DNA of 64,000 bases from Luzula sylvatica (Eukaryota > Streptophyta > Magnoliopsida > Poales > Juncaceae). The notes under the pieces are model-generated. The model was not told the origin of the DNA. It saw only the letters and a list, made by a program, of their open reading frames with translations, and searched no databases. Positions 26,452-36,359 of the stretch are shown piece by piece. The translations under genes were made by a program, and so were the position numbers. Numbering within the stretch: the first letter of the stretch is position 1; every line of letters starts with the position of its first letter. The stretch is taken from the NCBI GenBank assembly GCA_946800325.1, contig OX326961.1, positions 8,286,655-8,350,654 of the forward strand, in the 5' to 3' direction.

Positions 26452-29400
26452 CATGCTGAAATTACAATAAACTGTGCTTTCTGTTAATTCTGGTCAAAAA
26501 GACCAAATCTCCCAAATCCTGTCGCGTGGCTACATTTCCCTCGTCGAGACGAGCAATTTTGATATAAATATCGTGCCATTTGGTGCATGAAAGCATGAGA
26601 AAGTTACAAGGGTTTTAACATAACGTTAGTACCATATTCTCCAGCTCACCCCATTACTGTTATCTGAATTTTACAATTAATTGGTCAAATAGCGAAGGAA
26701 TTTTATCCTTAAATTGCACGCCTGGAATTCACTGGAGGCGGTCTCCCCTCCTTCATTTCTTCTTGCAAAATATATCATTTTTGACTCGCAAAATTATGCG
26801 ATAATCTTCATATTTAATAATACATGCTGAAATTACAATAAACTGTGCTTTCTGTTAATTCTGGTAAAAAAGACCGAATCTCCCAAATCTAGTCACGTGG
26901 CTACATTTCGCTCATCGAGACGAGCGATTTTGATATAAAGATCGTGCCATTTGGTGAATGGAAGCATGAGAAAGGTACAAGGTTTTAACATAACGTCATT
27001 ATCATATTCTCCAGCTCACCCTATTAATGTTATCTGCATTTTACAATTAATTGGTTAAATTACGAAGAAATTTTCTCCTTAAATTACACGCCTGAAATTC
27101 ACTATAGGCGGTCTCTCCTCCTTCATTTCCTCGCGCAAAATATGTCATTATCGATCCATAAAATCATGCGATAATCTTCATATTTAATAATACATGCCGA
27201 AATTACAATAAACTGTGCTTTCTGTTAATTCTGGTCAAAAAAACCGAATCTCCCAAATCCATTCGCGTGGCTACATTTCCCTCGTCGAGATGAGCGATTT
27301 TGATATAAAGATCATGCCATTTGGTGAATGAAAGCATCAGAAAGTGACAAGGGTTTTAACATAACGTCATTACCATATTCTCCAGCTCACCATATTAATG
27401 TTATCTGCATTTTACAATTAATTCTTTAAATTACGAAGAACTTTTATCCTTAAATTACACACCTGGAATTCACTGGAGGCGGTCTATCCTCCTTCATTTC
27501 TTCTCGAAAAATAATTCGTTTTCAACTCCCAAATCGTGCGATAATCTTCATATTTAATAATTCAAGATGAAATTACAATAAACTGTGCTTTCTGTTAATT
27601 CGGGATAAAAAAAACCTAATTTCCAAAATCATGTAACGCGGTTGCATTCCTATCGTGGAGGCGAGCGATTTTGATATAAAGATCGTGCAATTTGGTGAAA
27701 GGATGAGAAAGTTACATGGGTTTTAACATAACGGCATTACCATAATCTCCAGCTCACCCGATTACTGTCATCTGAATTTTACAATTAATTGGTTAAATAG
27801 CGAAAAAAATTTATCCCTAAATTACACGGCTGGAATTCACTGACGGCGGTCTCTCCTTCTTCATTTCTTCTTGCAAAATATGTCATTTTCTACTCGCAAA
27901 ATCATGCGATAATCTTCATATTTAATAATACATGCTGAAATTACAATAAACTGTGCTTTCTGTTAATTCTTGTCAAAAAGACCGAATCTCCCAAATCGAG
28001 TCGCGTGGCTACATTTCTCTCGTCGAGACGAGCGATTTTGATATAAAGATCATGCCATTTGGAGAAAGAAAGCGTGAGAAAGTGACATGGGTTTTAACAT
28101 AACGTTATTACCATATTCTCCAGCTCACCCTATTAATGTTATCTGTAATTTACAATTAATTGGTTAAATTACGAAGAACTTTTATCCGTAAATTACACGC
28201 CTAGAATCCACTGGAGGCGGTCTCTGCTCCTTCATTTCTTCTTGAAAAATAGGTCGTTTTCAACTCCCAAATCATGCGATAATCTTCATATTTAATAATT
28301 CATGACGAAATTAGAATAAACTGTGCTTTCTGTTAATTCGGGTCAAAAAGACCGAATTTTCGAAATCCAGTCGCGCGATTGCATTCCTATCGTGGAGGCG
28401 AGCGATTTTGATATAAAGATCGTGCCATTTGGTGAAGGATGAGAAAGTTACAAGGGTTTTAACATAACGACATTACCATATTCTCCAGCTCACCCTATTA
28501 CTATTATCTGAATTTTACAATTAATTGGTTAAATAACAAAGAAATTTTATCCTTAAATTACACGCCAGGATCCACTGGAGGCGGTATGTGCACCTTTGCA
28601 TTTCTTCACGCAAAATATGTCGTTTTCGACTCGCAAAATCATGCGATAATCTTCGTATTTAATAATACATGAGGAAATTATAGTAAACTGTGCTTTTCTG
28701 TTAATTCCGGTCAAAAAGATCGAATCTCCCAAATCCAATCGCGTGGCTACATCTCTCTCGTCGAGAAGAGCGATTTTGATATAAAGATCGTGCCACTTGG
28801 TGAAAGAAAGCATGAGAAAATGACAAGGGTTTTAACATAACGTCAGTACCATATTCTCCAACTCACCCTATTAATGTTATATGTATTTTACAATTCATTG
28901 GTTAAATAACGAAGAACTTTTTTCCTTAAATGACGCGCCTGTAATCAACTGGAGGCGGTCCCTCCTCGATCATTTCTTGTCGAAAATAAGTCGATTTCAA
29001 CTCCCAAATCATGCGATAATCTTCATATTTAATAATTCATGATGAAATTACAATAAACTATGCTTTATGTTAATTCGGTTTAAAAGGACATAATATGCAA
29101 AATCTAGTCGTACGGTTGCATTCCTATCGTGGAGGCGAGCGATTTTGATATAAAGATCGTGCCATTTGGGGAAAGGATGAGAAAATTACAAGGGTTTTAA
29201 CATAACAGCATTACAATATTCTCCAGCTCACCCTATTACTGTTATCTGAATTTTACAATTAGCTGGTTAAATAGCAAAGAAATTTTATCCTTAAATTACA
29301 CGCCTGGAATTCACTGGAGGCGGTCTCTCCTCTTTCATTTTTTTCTCGCAAAATATGTCGTTTTCGACGATAATCGTCAGATTTAATAATACATTCTGAA

Positions 29401-29923
29401 ATTACAATAAACTGTGCTTTCTGTTAATTTGGGTCAAAAAGATCGAATCTCCCAAATCCAGTCGCGTGGCTACATTTCTCTCGTCGAGACAAGCGATTTT
29501 GATATAAAGATCGTGTCATTTGGTGAAACAAAGCATGAGAAAGTGGCAAGGATTTTAACATAACGTCATTACCATATTCTCCAGCTCACCCTATTACTGT
29601 TATCTGTATTTTACAATTAATTGGTTAAATAACGAAGAATTTTTATCCTTAAATTACACGCCTGGAATCCACTGGAGTCGATCTCTCCTCCTTCATTTTT
29701 TCTCGAAAAATAGGTCGTTTTCCACTCCCAAATCATGCTAGATAATCTTCATATTTAATAATTCATGATGAAATTAAAATAAACTGTGCTTTCTGTTAAT
29801 TCGGGTTAAAAGACCTAATTTTCCAAATCGAGTAGTGTGGTTGCATTCCTATCGTCGAGGCGAGATAATTTGATATAAAGATCGTGCCATTTGGTGAAAG
29901 AATCGAGTAGTGTGGTTGCATTC
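26452..29923 (+). repeat. 5.9-kb higher-order repeat, copy 3 (partial, diverging)
   Basis: It follows copy 2 at +5,904 bp with few differences until about 28086. After that point, substitutions and small indels become frequent. A 20-bp deletion near 29370 removes the CTCGCAAAATTATG stretch that copies 1 and 2 have. Copy 3 stops at the end of block A after about 3.5 kb. Confidence 0.8.
29826..29923 (+). repeat. 23-bp direct duplication at the end of block A
   Basis: AATCGAGTAGTGTGGTTGCA plus TTC occurs at 29826-29848 and again at 29901-29923. The second copy is the last satellite-derived sequence before the non-satellite region. It looks like a repair or replication-slippage scar at the array edge. 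Confidence 0.85.
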
Positions 29924-30595
29924 TTATTATAAATTTATTTAAAAAATTGCTTAAATGTATTTTACATTGTTCTTTTCAAAGTAACAAAAAAAGCCCTCTT
30001 ATTAACTTGCAAAAAAACCTCTTTTTTAAATTACAAAAAAACCTCTACATATTTATATTTTATTGATCCGGAAAAAAAAAATTGGTTTTTTGAAGGATGC
30101 GGTGAAGAAGTTCGCCCCTCTCTAAGCCATTGTCGTTGATTCTTCATATTTTTCTTCAATAAAGAGAACTCAATGAGCCACGAGGTTAGATTATTAATTT
30201 ATTGTTTGATTTTATCGATGAGTTTTTCTCATGGTATATATTTACATCGAATACAAATAATTTAAAGAAAAATTTTGATTCATAAAAATAATAAGCATGT
30301 GATTTAGCAAAATAGACATACAAGTTTGGAATTTTGAAAAATGACATTATCGACATTTCAAAAGTAGAGAGGTTGAGTTCCTCTCGATTTTTGAAATGTT
30401 GGGCATTTTAATTTTTGTAAGTGCCTTTTATATAAAGTGTTTCCGATTGCCTCTTTAACACTCTTATGCACATAGAAGGCAAATTCATAAGAATTTTTTT
30501 AGTTTGTCACTTTTTTTTATTTGGTTTTTACGTTGGTCAATGTACACAAAAGAAAATATGTTTTGAAAGTTTTTTTTTCAATAAGATATTATAGT
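29924..30595. other. AT-rich intergenic DNA, no gene recognised
   Basis: Very AT-rich sequence with repeated short CAAAAAAACCTCT-like segments at about 30012-30056. No long open frame, RNA gene or transposon end was recognised. Confidence 0.6.
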
Positions 30596-31324
30596 TAGGG
30601 ATGGCAAAATATGACTCACCACAGTAATCGAATCGATCCGCCCGAACTCGATCCGTCCGAACCAAAAAGTATTAAAAAGATAATAGTCTGAAACCGAATA
30701 ATCTGAATTCGAAATGGAACTGAAATCGAATGATCCGAAAATCGAATTAATTCGAAATTCAAAATCCACTCGAAATTGAATGATCTGAAACCAGAATATT
30801 TGAAACTCGTCATCTAAACAATCCGAAACTCACAACCCGAGTGATTCAAAAACCATGACCAAATATTTATTCATTGTGCTAATAGAAAAAACAATACACA
30901 ATTGTTAGAATATATTGATAAACATAATTGTATAATCATATAATCACGTTAATAATTATGTATCATTTTTAACTTGATTATACGATCATGCTAATAAATA
31001 TTTTTTAATTAGGATACATTAATTTTTTATTTTTCTGTTAGCACGAATAAATAAATATTTGGTCATGATTTTTGGATCACTCAGGTCGTGAGTTTCGGAT
31101 CATTCAAATGATGAGTTTCATATATTAGAGTTTCGGATCATTCAGTTTTGAGTGGATTTTCGGATGTCGGGTTAGTTCGGGTTTCGGATCAATCGGTCTC
31201 GGTTCCATTTTGAAATTGAGTCTATTGGTTTCATATCATTGATTTTTAATATTTTTCGGTTCATATCGGATCGAGTGCGGGCGGATCGATTCGATTTAAG
31301 AGGTGAGTCATTTTGTTATGCCTA
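30596..31324. mobile_element. Foldback / hAT-like non-autonomous element
   Basis: This is a 729-bp inverted-repeat element with no coding capacity. The left arm (about 30596-30885) begins TAGGGATGGCAAAATATGAC. The right arm (about 31040-31324) ends TTTTGTTATGCCTA. Interior blocks also pair, such as GAATCGATCCGCCCG with CGGGCGGATCGATTC, and CATGACCAAATATTTATT with AATAAATATTTGGTCATG. A 150-bp AT-rich loop separates the arms. The TAGGGATGGCA start resembles hAT-type ends. The expected 8-bp target duplication is not clear (ATTATAGT left, ATTACGTT right, 5 of 8 matching). The short open frames at 30578-30813 are by-products of the CGAA-rich arm. Confidence 0.75.
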
Positions 31325-32075
31325 ATTACGTTACCCGGTAAGAATATGTGATTTAAAAGAAGAAGAAAAACCCTTAATGTTATTTGAAATCGTTATTGTT
31401 TACTAATATTTGCTATTATAAATTTGTCTTGCCTCTCTTTTTATTTTTATTTTGTATATAGACCAAATGAAAGACCTAGGTAAAGAAGGTGACAAATTAG
31501 TTACCTTACTTTTGAATTGCCTTCTATTTACGTACTTTATAAGTGTTAAGAAGCAATTAGAAAAACTAAAATTTCCAACGTTTCAAAAGTCGTGATGGAC
31601 TCGTCATCTCAATCGATAATGCCATTTTTCAAAAATTCAAACTTTTTTATCTATTTTACAAAATCTCATATTTATTCCGTCTATCAATCAAAATTTTCCA
31701 AATTTAAATAGTCCATTTCAAAATTGGGGTATATGAGGGTAATTTAAATTAAAATCAAGATGTTCTTCATATATAACCTTCAAAAAATCATAACATATAA
31801 AATTTACCTTTGCAAAAATTTATAAACGAGGCTCTTATTTTTGGTGCTGTAGGATTTTAAAGCAATGCTCAAGATTAGGCTTTTCTATGCAAAGATATGT
31901 TTTCTATTTATATAAATTTAATGCCCTCCCATTATATTGTAGTGCTCTTAGATTTCATGGTTTACGGCTTGCTCAATATTTTTAGAAGGCATATATGGTG
32001 GCCTCCCATTTTCTCCTACTATCATCATAACATCCCCATTAATGGAGGTTCTTTTTCATCTTCCAAAATCCTCCC

Positions 32076-32172
32076 CACTCAATTAATAATGTTTTGAATT
32101 AATTATTAATTGAAATAATTAATTATGGGATTCTTGTATTGACTGTTAATTCAAAATATAATTAATTGAGTG
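32076..32172. repeat. Small inverted repeat (possible MITE core)
   Basis: CACTCAATTAATAATGTTTT plus GAATTAA (32076-32102) pairs with 32146-32172, whose complement reads CACTCAATTAATTATATTTT plus GAATTAA. There are 2 mismatches over 27 bp and a 43-bp AT-rich loop. Weaker pairing continues outward (GGAGGTTCTTTTTCATCTTCC on the left against a related segment near 32200-32215). It could be an old MITE; no target duplication was found. Confidence 0.55.
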
Positions 32173-32691
32173 AAAAAATATGTGTGTAAATTGGAGATGA
32201 AAAAAAGCTCTCCATTGTTGTTGACCTCATGGTGATGGGCACGATATAATTTTTCATATTTTTATATTCTTGCTACCACAAAATTCCCAAGTCAACTTGA
32301 TTTGTCCCAACTTCATTTCACAGAGCATGTCCTAGAAACATCAACTTCATTTATTCATGCAATTTCTTTATTATATTTGTACGCGATATTTTTTTATTAA
32401 CTAGCGGTTAATAGATGTGAGGTGATAAGGAGTGCAAATGGAATAAATAGAAGCAAGTAGAACAGAGAGCAAAAATCCCGTTCCAAATGAATACATACAT
32501 TTGTTCCACCTTTTTTTATCAAATGAAGCACTAGAATGTATTAAATAGCGGGGGAATAAAATAACTGTAGAATTTATGTTTTATAATGATAGGGTCTTCT
32601 TATTAAATATGCACCTTATGCATTAATATATGAGGTTAATAGTTAGCCTTTTAATTCGGTCAAATTTCAGATCATAATATCTTCTCTCTCC

Positions 32692-32692
<1 letters not shown>

Positions 32693-32734
<42 letters not shown>
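32693..32734 (+). repeat. (AG)21 microsatellite
   Basis: This is 42 bp of uninterrupted AG dinucleotides, preceded by TTCTCTCTCCT. Long GA tracts are common near plant genes but no gene is seen here. Confidence 0.97.
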
Positions 32735-32736
<2 letters not shown>

Positions 32737-33045
32737 CTAAATATAGAGGAGATGGGATTTACATAACTGGTATTTTAGATTTTCAGTTAGGTAAGTATAT
32801 ATGAGGTATTTTTTTAGAATTCTCAAAAGAATTGTTAACTTTTTTGAAAATTTTAGAGAACATCACATTTAAAATATTTAAAAGCCCATCTTTCCTCGAA
32901 TGGTTAAACTTAACATTGAAAATGGTGTTAAATTTATGTATTACCAAAAGAGGGCATATATTGTGCCACCATATTATAACCAGATTATAAGTTGAATGGA
33001 GATATAAAATTTCTAATTTTGCTAAATGTTTTATTTCGAAAATGG

Positions 33046-33062
33046 TTTTTTTTTTTTTTTTT
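33046..33062 (+). repeat. T17 homopolymer
   Basis: Seventeen consecutive T residues, with no associated retroposon body recognised. Confidence 0.9.
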
Positions 33063-33338
33063 GCAATATGTGTCTATGATAAAAGCTTTCAAATTAAGGA
33101 CTATTTTGGTAAGGAAAATTATATTTTGCCACCATATTTCAACGAAAAACTCTCTTTTCTAATTATTCTTAATTAATATTTCAATTAACAAAAAATATTG
33201 ATTTAATAATTTTTAGATATTAATTATCATTGTAAATCTATATAGATGTTAATTATCACCATAATAATTCACCCGTGTTAATTCATAAGTTAATTAAGTT
33301 GGTTAATTAGAAAATAAGGAGTGTTTCTTTGAAATATG

Positions 33339-33480
33339 TAGGGATGGCCAAATGATGCGGTTTATTTGGAAACCAAATAGAACTAGTCAATTTCGATTTA
33401 TTCGGTTACTCGATCAGTTAGGTTCAAAAATTTATATATTTCGGTTTATCGGTTTCGCTTCGATTTGCATTTTGTCATAA
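33339..33480 (+). mobile_element. hAT-like terminal sequence, left arm
   Basis: It begins TAGGGATGGCCAAATGATGC and continues into a CGGTTTAT/CGGTTTCGCTTCG-rich segment, a composition typical of plant hAT-like or foldback ends. The inverted counterpart ends at 40283 (TTGGCCATCCCTA). No target duplication can be assigned, because the flank GAAATATG is itself mirrored. No transposase was found. Confidence 0.6.
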
Positions 33481-33913
33481 CGGTTTGAACATAATAAACC
33501 GTATTATAAAAGAGTTCGTGTGATGCACAAAAAATAATTACTTTGATTCCATGATAAGAAAATTGATTTATCATAAAACTTCCGAATTATACCTTTGAAC
33601 TTTGGTCTCAGATTACATGTAATCTTTTCACATTCGTGTGATCTTATATGTAACGAGTCATTTACTTGTTTTGACCGACAAAATTATCGATTACTCCATA
33701 AAAGTTTAACATTTTTCTCTGACCTCAGAGATCGCAGATATCTTGGAAATGTTAAAAAGTCATTGGAATGGAATTTGAAATTCTTACTGTATACATTGAA
33801 TTTGTAAATTTATTTAAAATACGTTATATTTTTTTTTTATGTAAATTTGGAGAGGACTTTTTAATTCCCCATCCAAAACTATTTTTTTTCATTCCCCATC
33901 CAAAACCATTTTT

Positions 33914-33998
33914 TATATAAAGAAAAACGTTATTTACAATATACAGGCCTATTAATTTTTTAAGCCCACAATACCATTTCTTTTTTCCTGCGGCCCAT
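33914..33998 (+). promoter_or_regulatory. Putative captured promoter: TATA box and site II element
   Basis: TATATAAA at 33914-33921 is a candidate TATA box. GGCCCAT at 33992-33998 and AAGCCCAC near 33963 match site II / UP1-type motifs (GGCCCA). In plants these occur in promoters of growth- and translation-related genes, often together with teloboxes, which follow downstream here. The mirrored arm keeps GGCCCAT (39578-39584, minus strand) but has rearranged sequence where the TATA box would be. Confidence 0.5.
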
Positions 33999-35058
33999 CT
34001 CATCTTTCTTTGTACATACACATCCAATGTATTCATTTATCTCTCCAGTTCAACGCCTTCCTCTTTTAGCTCTCGAAGCTTCTTCTTTCCTCAGGGATCT
34101 AGGGTTTCCTTCTTTGCCGAGCTCTCTCTCTCTGAATTTCGATCCTCCTTCGCTCGGAATAGTCTCCATTCGGCATCTATCTCTTCAACTAACTTATGCC
34201 CTTCCTTTCTTTCTTCAGTGAAGACGCGGCGGCACCGCTCTCTCCACAACACGAAATACGTTATATCATATAATGAATTAACAAAAACCACAAAAACCCT
34301 AGAGGCGGAAGCGGCGCCCTCCTTCTCTTTCTCCCTTCTTTTGTGCGACCCAAGGAAACAACAAAAACACACCGAAACCCTAGGGACGGAAATGCGGGAT
34401 TCGGCTGGTGTGGAGTTTGGACTAGACCTGAGGTTAAGCTCTTCCTGGAAACAAGCGGTACGTTTTTATTTCTCGAGATGTATCTTCTTTCTCAGTGCTG
34501 ATTTCTTGAATGAGCTATCGTTTGTTCTTTCTGGTCGGATGAATTCAGTTCATATTTTTATTGATATATTGAAAATGTACAGAGAATTGTGTCAAAATTA
34601 ACTTCAAAGCTCAATTATTGATCAATTTTCAACCTTTTTTGTCAGAGTGATTGGGTTGGGAAGGAGGATTTTATACATTAATGCTATATTTCAGCGAGGA
34701 CTATACAAGCAAACCTCAAAAATGCAAGTTTCCTCAACGAAGAATGTGTAAGTTCAATGAATTATTTTTTTACTTTTAGTTTTTCTAGATTAATTGATAT
34801 ATATTTCTTCATTTCGAAGGGGTGGAGACCTGCGATAACAGAAAAACAGATATAAATAGTCGGAATACAGGATTTACTCGAACGGTCAAATTCGGCAGAT
34901 CATGCCCAAACCGATGTTTATCAGTTCTTCATATAAATTAAAAACGAGAACAAATCATAAACAAATCTTTTTTGAATGTAGACTCACATGGGCCAATTGA
35001 AAACGAGAACAAAGAGAAACTTCAGAAAGAAGTCTCAACCAGCCAAGGGCTCGAGAAG
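33992..35058 (+). pseudogene. Plant gene 5' fragment (promoter, leader, three putative exons), left arm
   Basis: I do not recognise the gene. The ATG at 34392 opens 22 codons (MRDSAGVEFGLDLRLSSSW then KQA), ending at 34457 directly before a consensus donor GTACGT. Putative exon 2 is 34695-34745 (after TTTCAG; donor GTGTAAGT) and adds 17 codons in frame. Putative exon 3 is 34982-35058 (after ATGTAG; donor GTACTG) and adds about 25 lysine/arginine-rich codons plus two bases (includes THMGQLKTRTKRNFRKKS). GLDLRL contains LxLxL, the core of the EAR repression motif. With the basic exon 3 this hints at a nuclear regulator, but that is inference. No further exon is seen before AT-rich duplications, so the gene is truncated. 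The frame upstream of the ATG is also open, so an earlier start cannot be excluded. Exon edges are predictions from splice signals only. Confidence 0.55.
34100..34382 (+). promoter_or_regulatory. Telobox-containing, CT-rich 5' leader
   Basis: Three telobox motifs occur: TAGGGTTT at 34100-34107 and AAACCCTA at 34294-34301 and 34375-34382. They sit in a CT-rich stretch (GAGCTCTCTCTCTCTGAA) upstream of the ATG at 34392. AAACCCTA just before a start codon is a common plant 5'UTR arrangement. A possible leader intron could end at TTTCTTCAG near 34218. Confidence 0.6.
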
Positions 35059-35373
35059 GTACTGTATATCTTTATATTTGTTTCTCTGAAAATACTTTAC
35101 ATAATTCCATTATATCTTTTCCATAATACCCTTATTTGATTCAATGATAAGGATGAAATGTGTAGAAAAAGTATGTAAAATTTTTGGTGTAAGAAAACTA
35201 ACTCATTTTATGATTATTATATATTTTATTATAGAAAACTTTTACAACTAATTTTTTTAAAGAAATAAATTCCTTGAAAAAACCCCAAATTTGAAATTTT
35301 GATGATGATTTTTTTTTCATCAGATATTTTATCATATTATTCTATTAACTAAACATAAAATATAATATTTTCA
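35059..35373. other. AT-rich DNA after the gene fragment
   Basis: Intron-like AT-rich sequence without recognisable exons; mirrored at about 38204-38518 in the right arm. Confidence 0.5.
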
Positions 35374-35861
35374 TCAGTCCTTCATTTTTCTGCTAAACAA
35401 ATATTTATTGAGAGAATCAAGTTCAATTTTCTGCTAAAAAATAAATAATTACTTTTAAAGAAGATTTAAATTTGAATATTGTTCAATCAGGCTCAATTTT
35501 TTAATACAAAAACCATCAAATATTCAAATTTAAGAGTACATATTATGTTTAATTACGAGACCCTTGACTTTCAAAAATACTGAAGTTCTCTTCTCTTGTC
35601 TGATTTAATAATTTTCATCAGTCCATTTATTTTCTGCTAAACAAATATTTATTGAGAGAATCAAGTTCAATTTTCTGCTAAAAAATAAATAATTGCTCTT
35701 AAAGAGGATATAAATTTGAATATTTTTCAATCAAGTTCAATTTTTCAATACACGAACCATCAAATATTCAAATTTAAGAGTAATTATTATGTTTAACTAC
35801 GAGACCCTTGACTTTCAAAAATACTGAAGCTCTCTTCTCTAATTGCGTCCTCGATTGCAGC
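35374..35861 (+). repeat. ~244-bp tandem duplication, left arm
   Basis: TGCTAAACAAATATTTATTG occurs at 35391 and 35635 (offset 244 bp). Both copies continue through ATCAAGTTCAATTTTCTGC, AAATATTCAAATTTAAGAG and GAGACCCTTGACTTTC. Both copies are mirrored in the right arm (about 37729-38216), so this duplication came before the palindrome. Confidence 0.8.
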
Positions 35862-35965
35862 TGCGATACGGTTCTTGATTATTTTTAACATAATATTATC
35901 AAATTTGAATTTACAGTCCTGTGAGATTGCGTCCTCGATTGCAACTGCGATACGGTATGAAGATG
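35842..35965 (+). repeat. 94-bp-spaced duplicate segment
   Basis: ATTGCGTCCTCGATTGCAGC at 35842 recurs at 35936 as ATTGCGTCCTCGATTGCAAC, each followed by TGCGATACGGT. It is mirrored in the right arm. The 73-codon minus-strand frame over it (35793-36014) is identical in both arms, but I recognise no product. Confidence 0.7.
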
Positions 35966-36014
35966 TATATTTTTGTGAAGTTATTCGAAGAGGAACTCGG
36001 CAAAATCGATTCAA

Positions 36015-36339
36015 TTTCAGAGTTAATTTGATAGAGACTCAGTAAGTTCTTGATTATTTTCATTATTATAAAATTAATTTAAGTTTGTACATTGATTGAA
36101 TTCAAATTTGAATTTATAGTCAGGTGAAGATGTTGTTTAGAGAACAAGTCTGCGGCAACATGCGCATTTTCGACTATCAGAGCGCATCTCAAGATGTTAT
36201 AGTCATTAATTTGTTTCTCTTTTGTTGTGTGATTTGTGTTAGTGTGCGCGTCTCTGGGTGTAATTTGGTTTGTATGTATGATGGGTCGGTGGGTCATTGG
36301 GGGTCTGTGTGTGTGTGTGAATGGGTTAAATTTGTTAGG
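36015..36339. other. Inner arm segment, no gene assigned
   Basis: This stretch joins the AT-rich part of the arm to the GC-rich core. It includes a possible acceptor, TTTATAG, at about 36119 followed by an open stretch, and a GTGTGTGTGTG run near 36309. The mirrored segment at 37250-37575 is clearly homologous but has accumulated indels. Confidence 0.5.
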
Positions 36340-36359
36340 TATTAACGCCACACGCGGCC

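Larger units (their letters stand above)
12850..29923 (+). repeat. ~369-bp satellite array, block A (about 46 monomers)
   Basis: This is a head-to-tail satellite with monomers of about 365-372 bp. CGCCTGG/CGCCTGC landmarks lie at 13071, 13442, 13807 and 14178. Conserved landmarks in order are CGCCTGGAATTCACTGGAGG, TCCTTCATTTCTTCTCG, AATCATGCGATAATCTTC, ATTTAATAATACATGCTG, AAAAAGACCGAATCTCCCAA, GAGCGATTTTGATATAAAGA, CATTTGGTGAA, CCATATTCTCCAGCTCACC and CAATTAATTGGTTAAAT. Two subtypes interleave: one with TCGTCGAGACGAGCG and CGTGGCTACATTT, the other with ATCGTGGAGGCGAGCG and CGCGGTTGCATTCC. The first monomers (12850-14190) are the most divergent. It is the same family as 40358-64000 but on the opposite strand. 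It is presumed heterochromatic and contains no genes. Confidence 0.95.
31325..33265. other. AT-rich intergenic DNA with simple repeats, no gene recognised
   Basis: The sequence is mostly A+T, with small inverted and simple repeats listed separately. A 66-codon open frame at 31897-32097 has no recognisable product and no plant gene signals around it. A short phrase, TTGTGCCACCATAT / TTTTGCCACCATAT, appears near 32960 and 33127. This DNA has no counterpart on the other side of the palindrome. Confidence 0.6.

Noticed and set aside
16740..28813. 86-96-codon minus-strand frames in block A
   Set aside because: They fall within satellite monomers and recur only because the 5.9-kb unit repeats. Most other monomers of the family break the frame.
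31897..32097. 66-codon plus-strand open frame
   Set aside because: It is short, in AT-rich DNA, with no homology I recognise and no nearby promoter or splice signals; it also runs into the small inverted repeat.
34100..34382. Interstitial telomere repeats (AAACCCT)
   Set aside because: Single scattered AAACCCTA motifs upstream of an ATG fit plant teloboxes; no tandem telomeric run is present.
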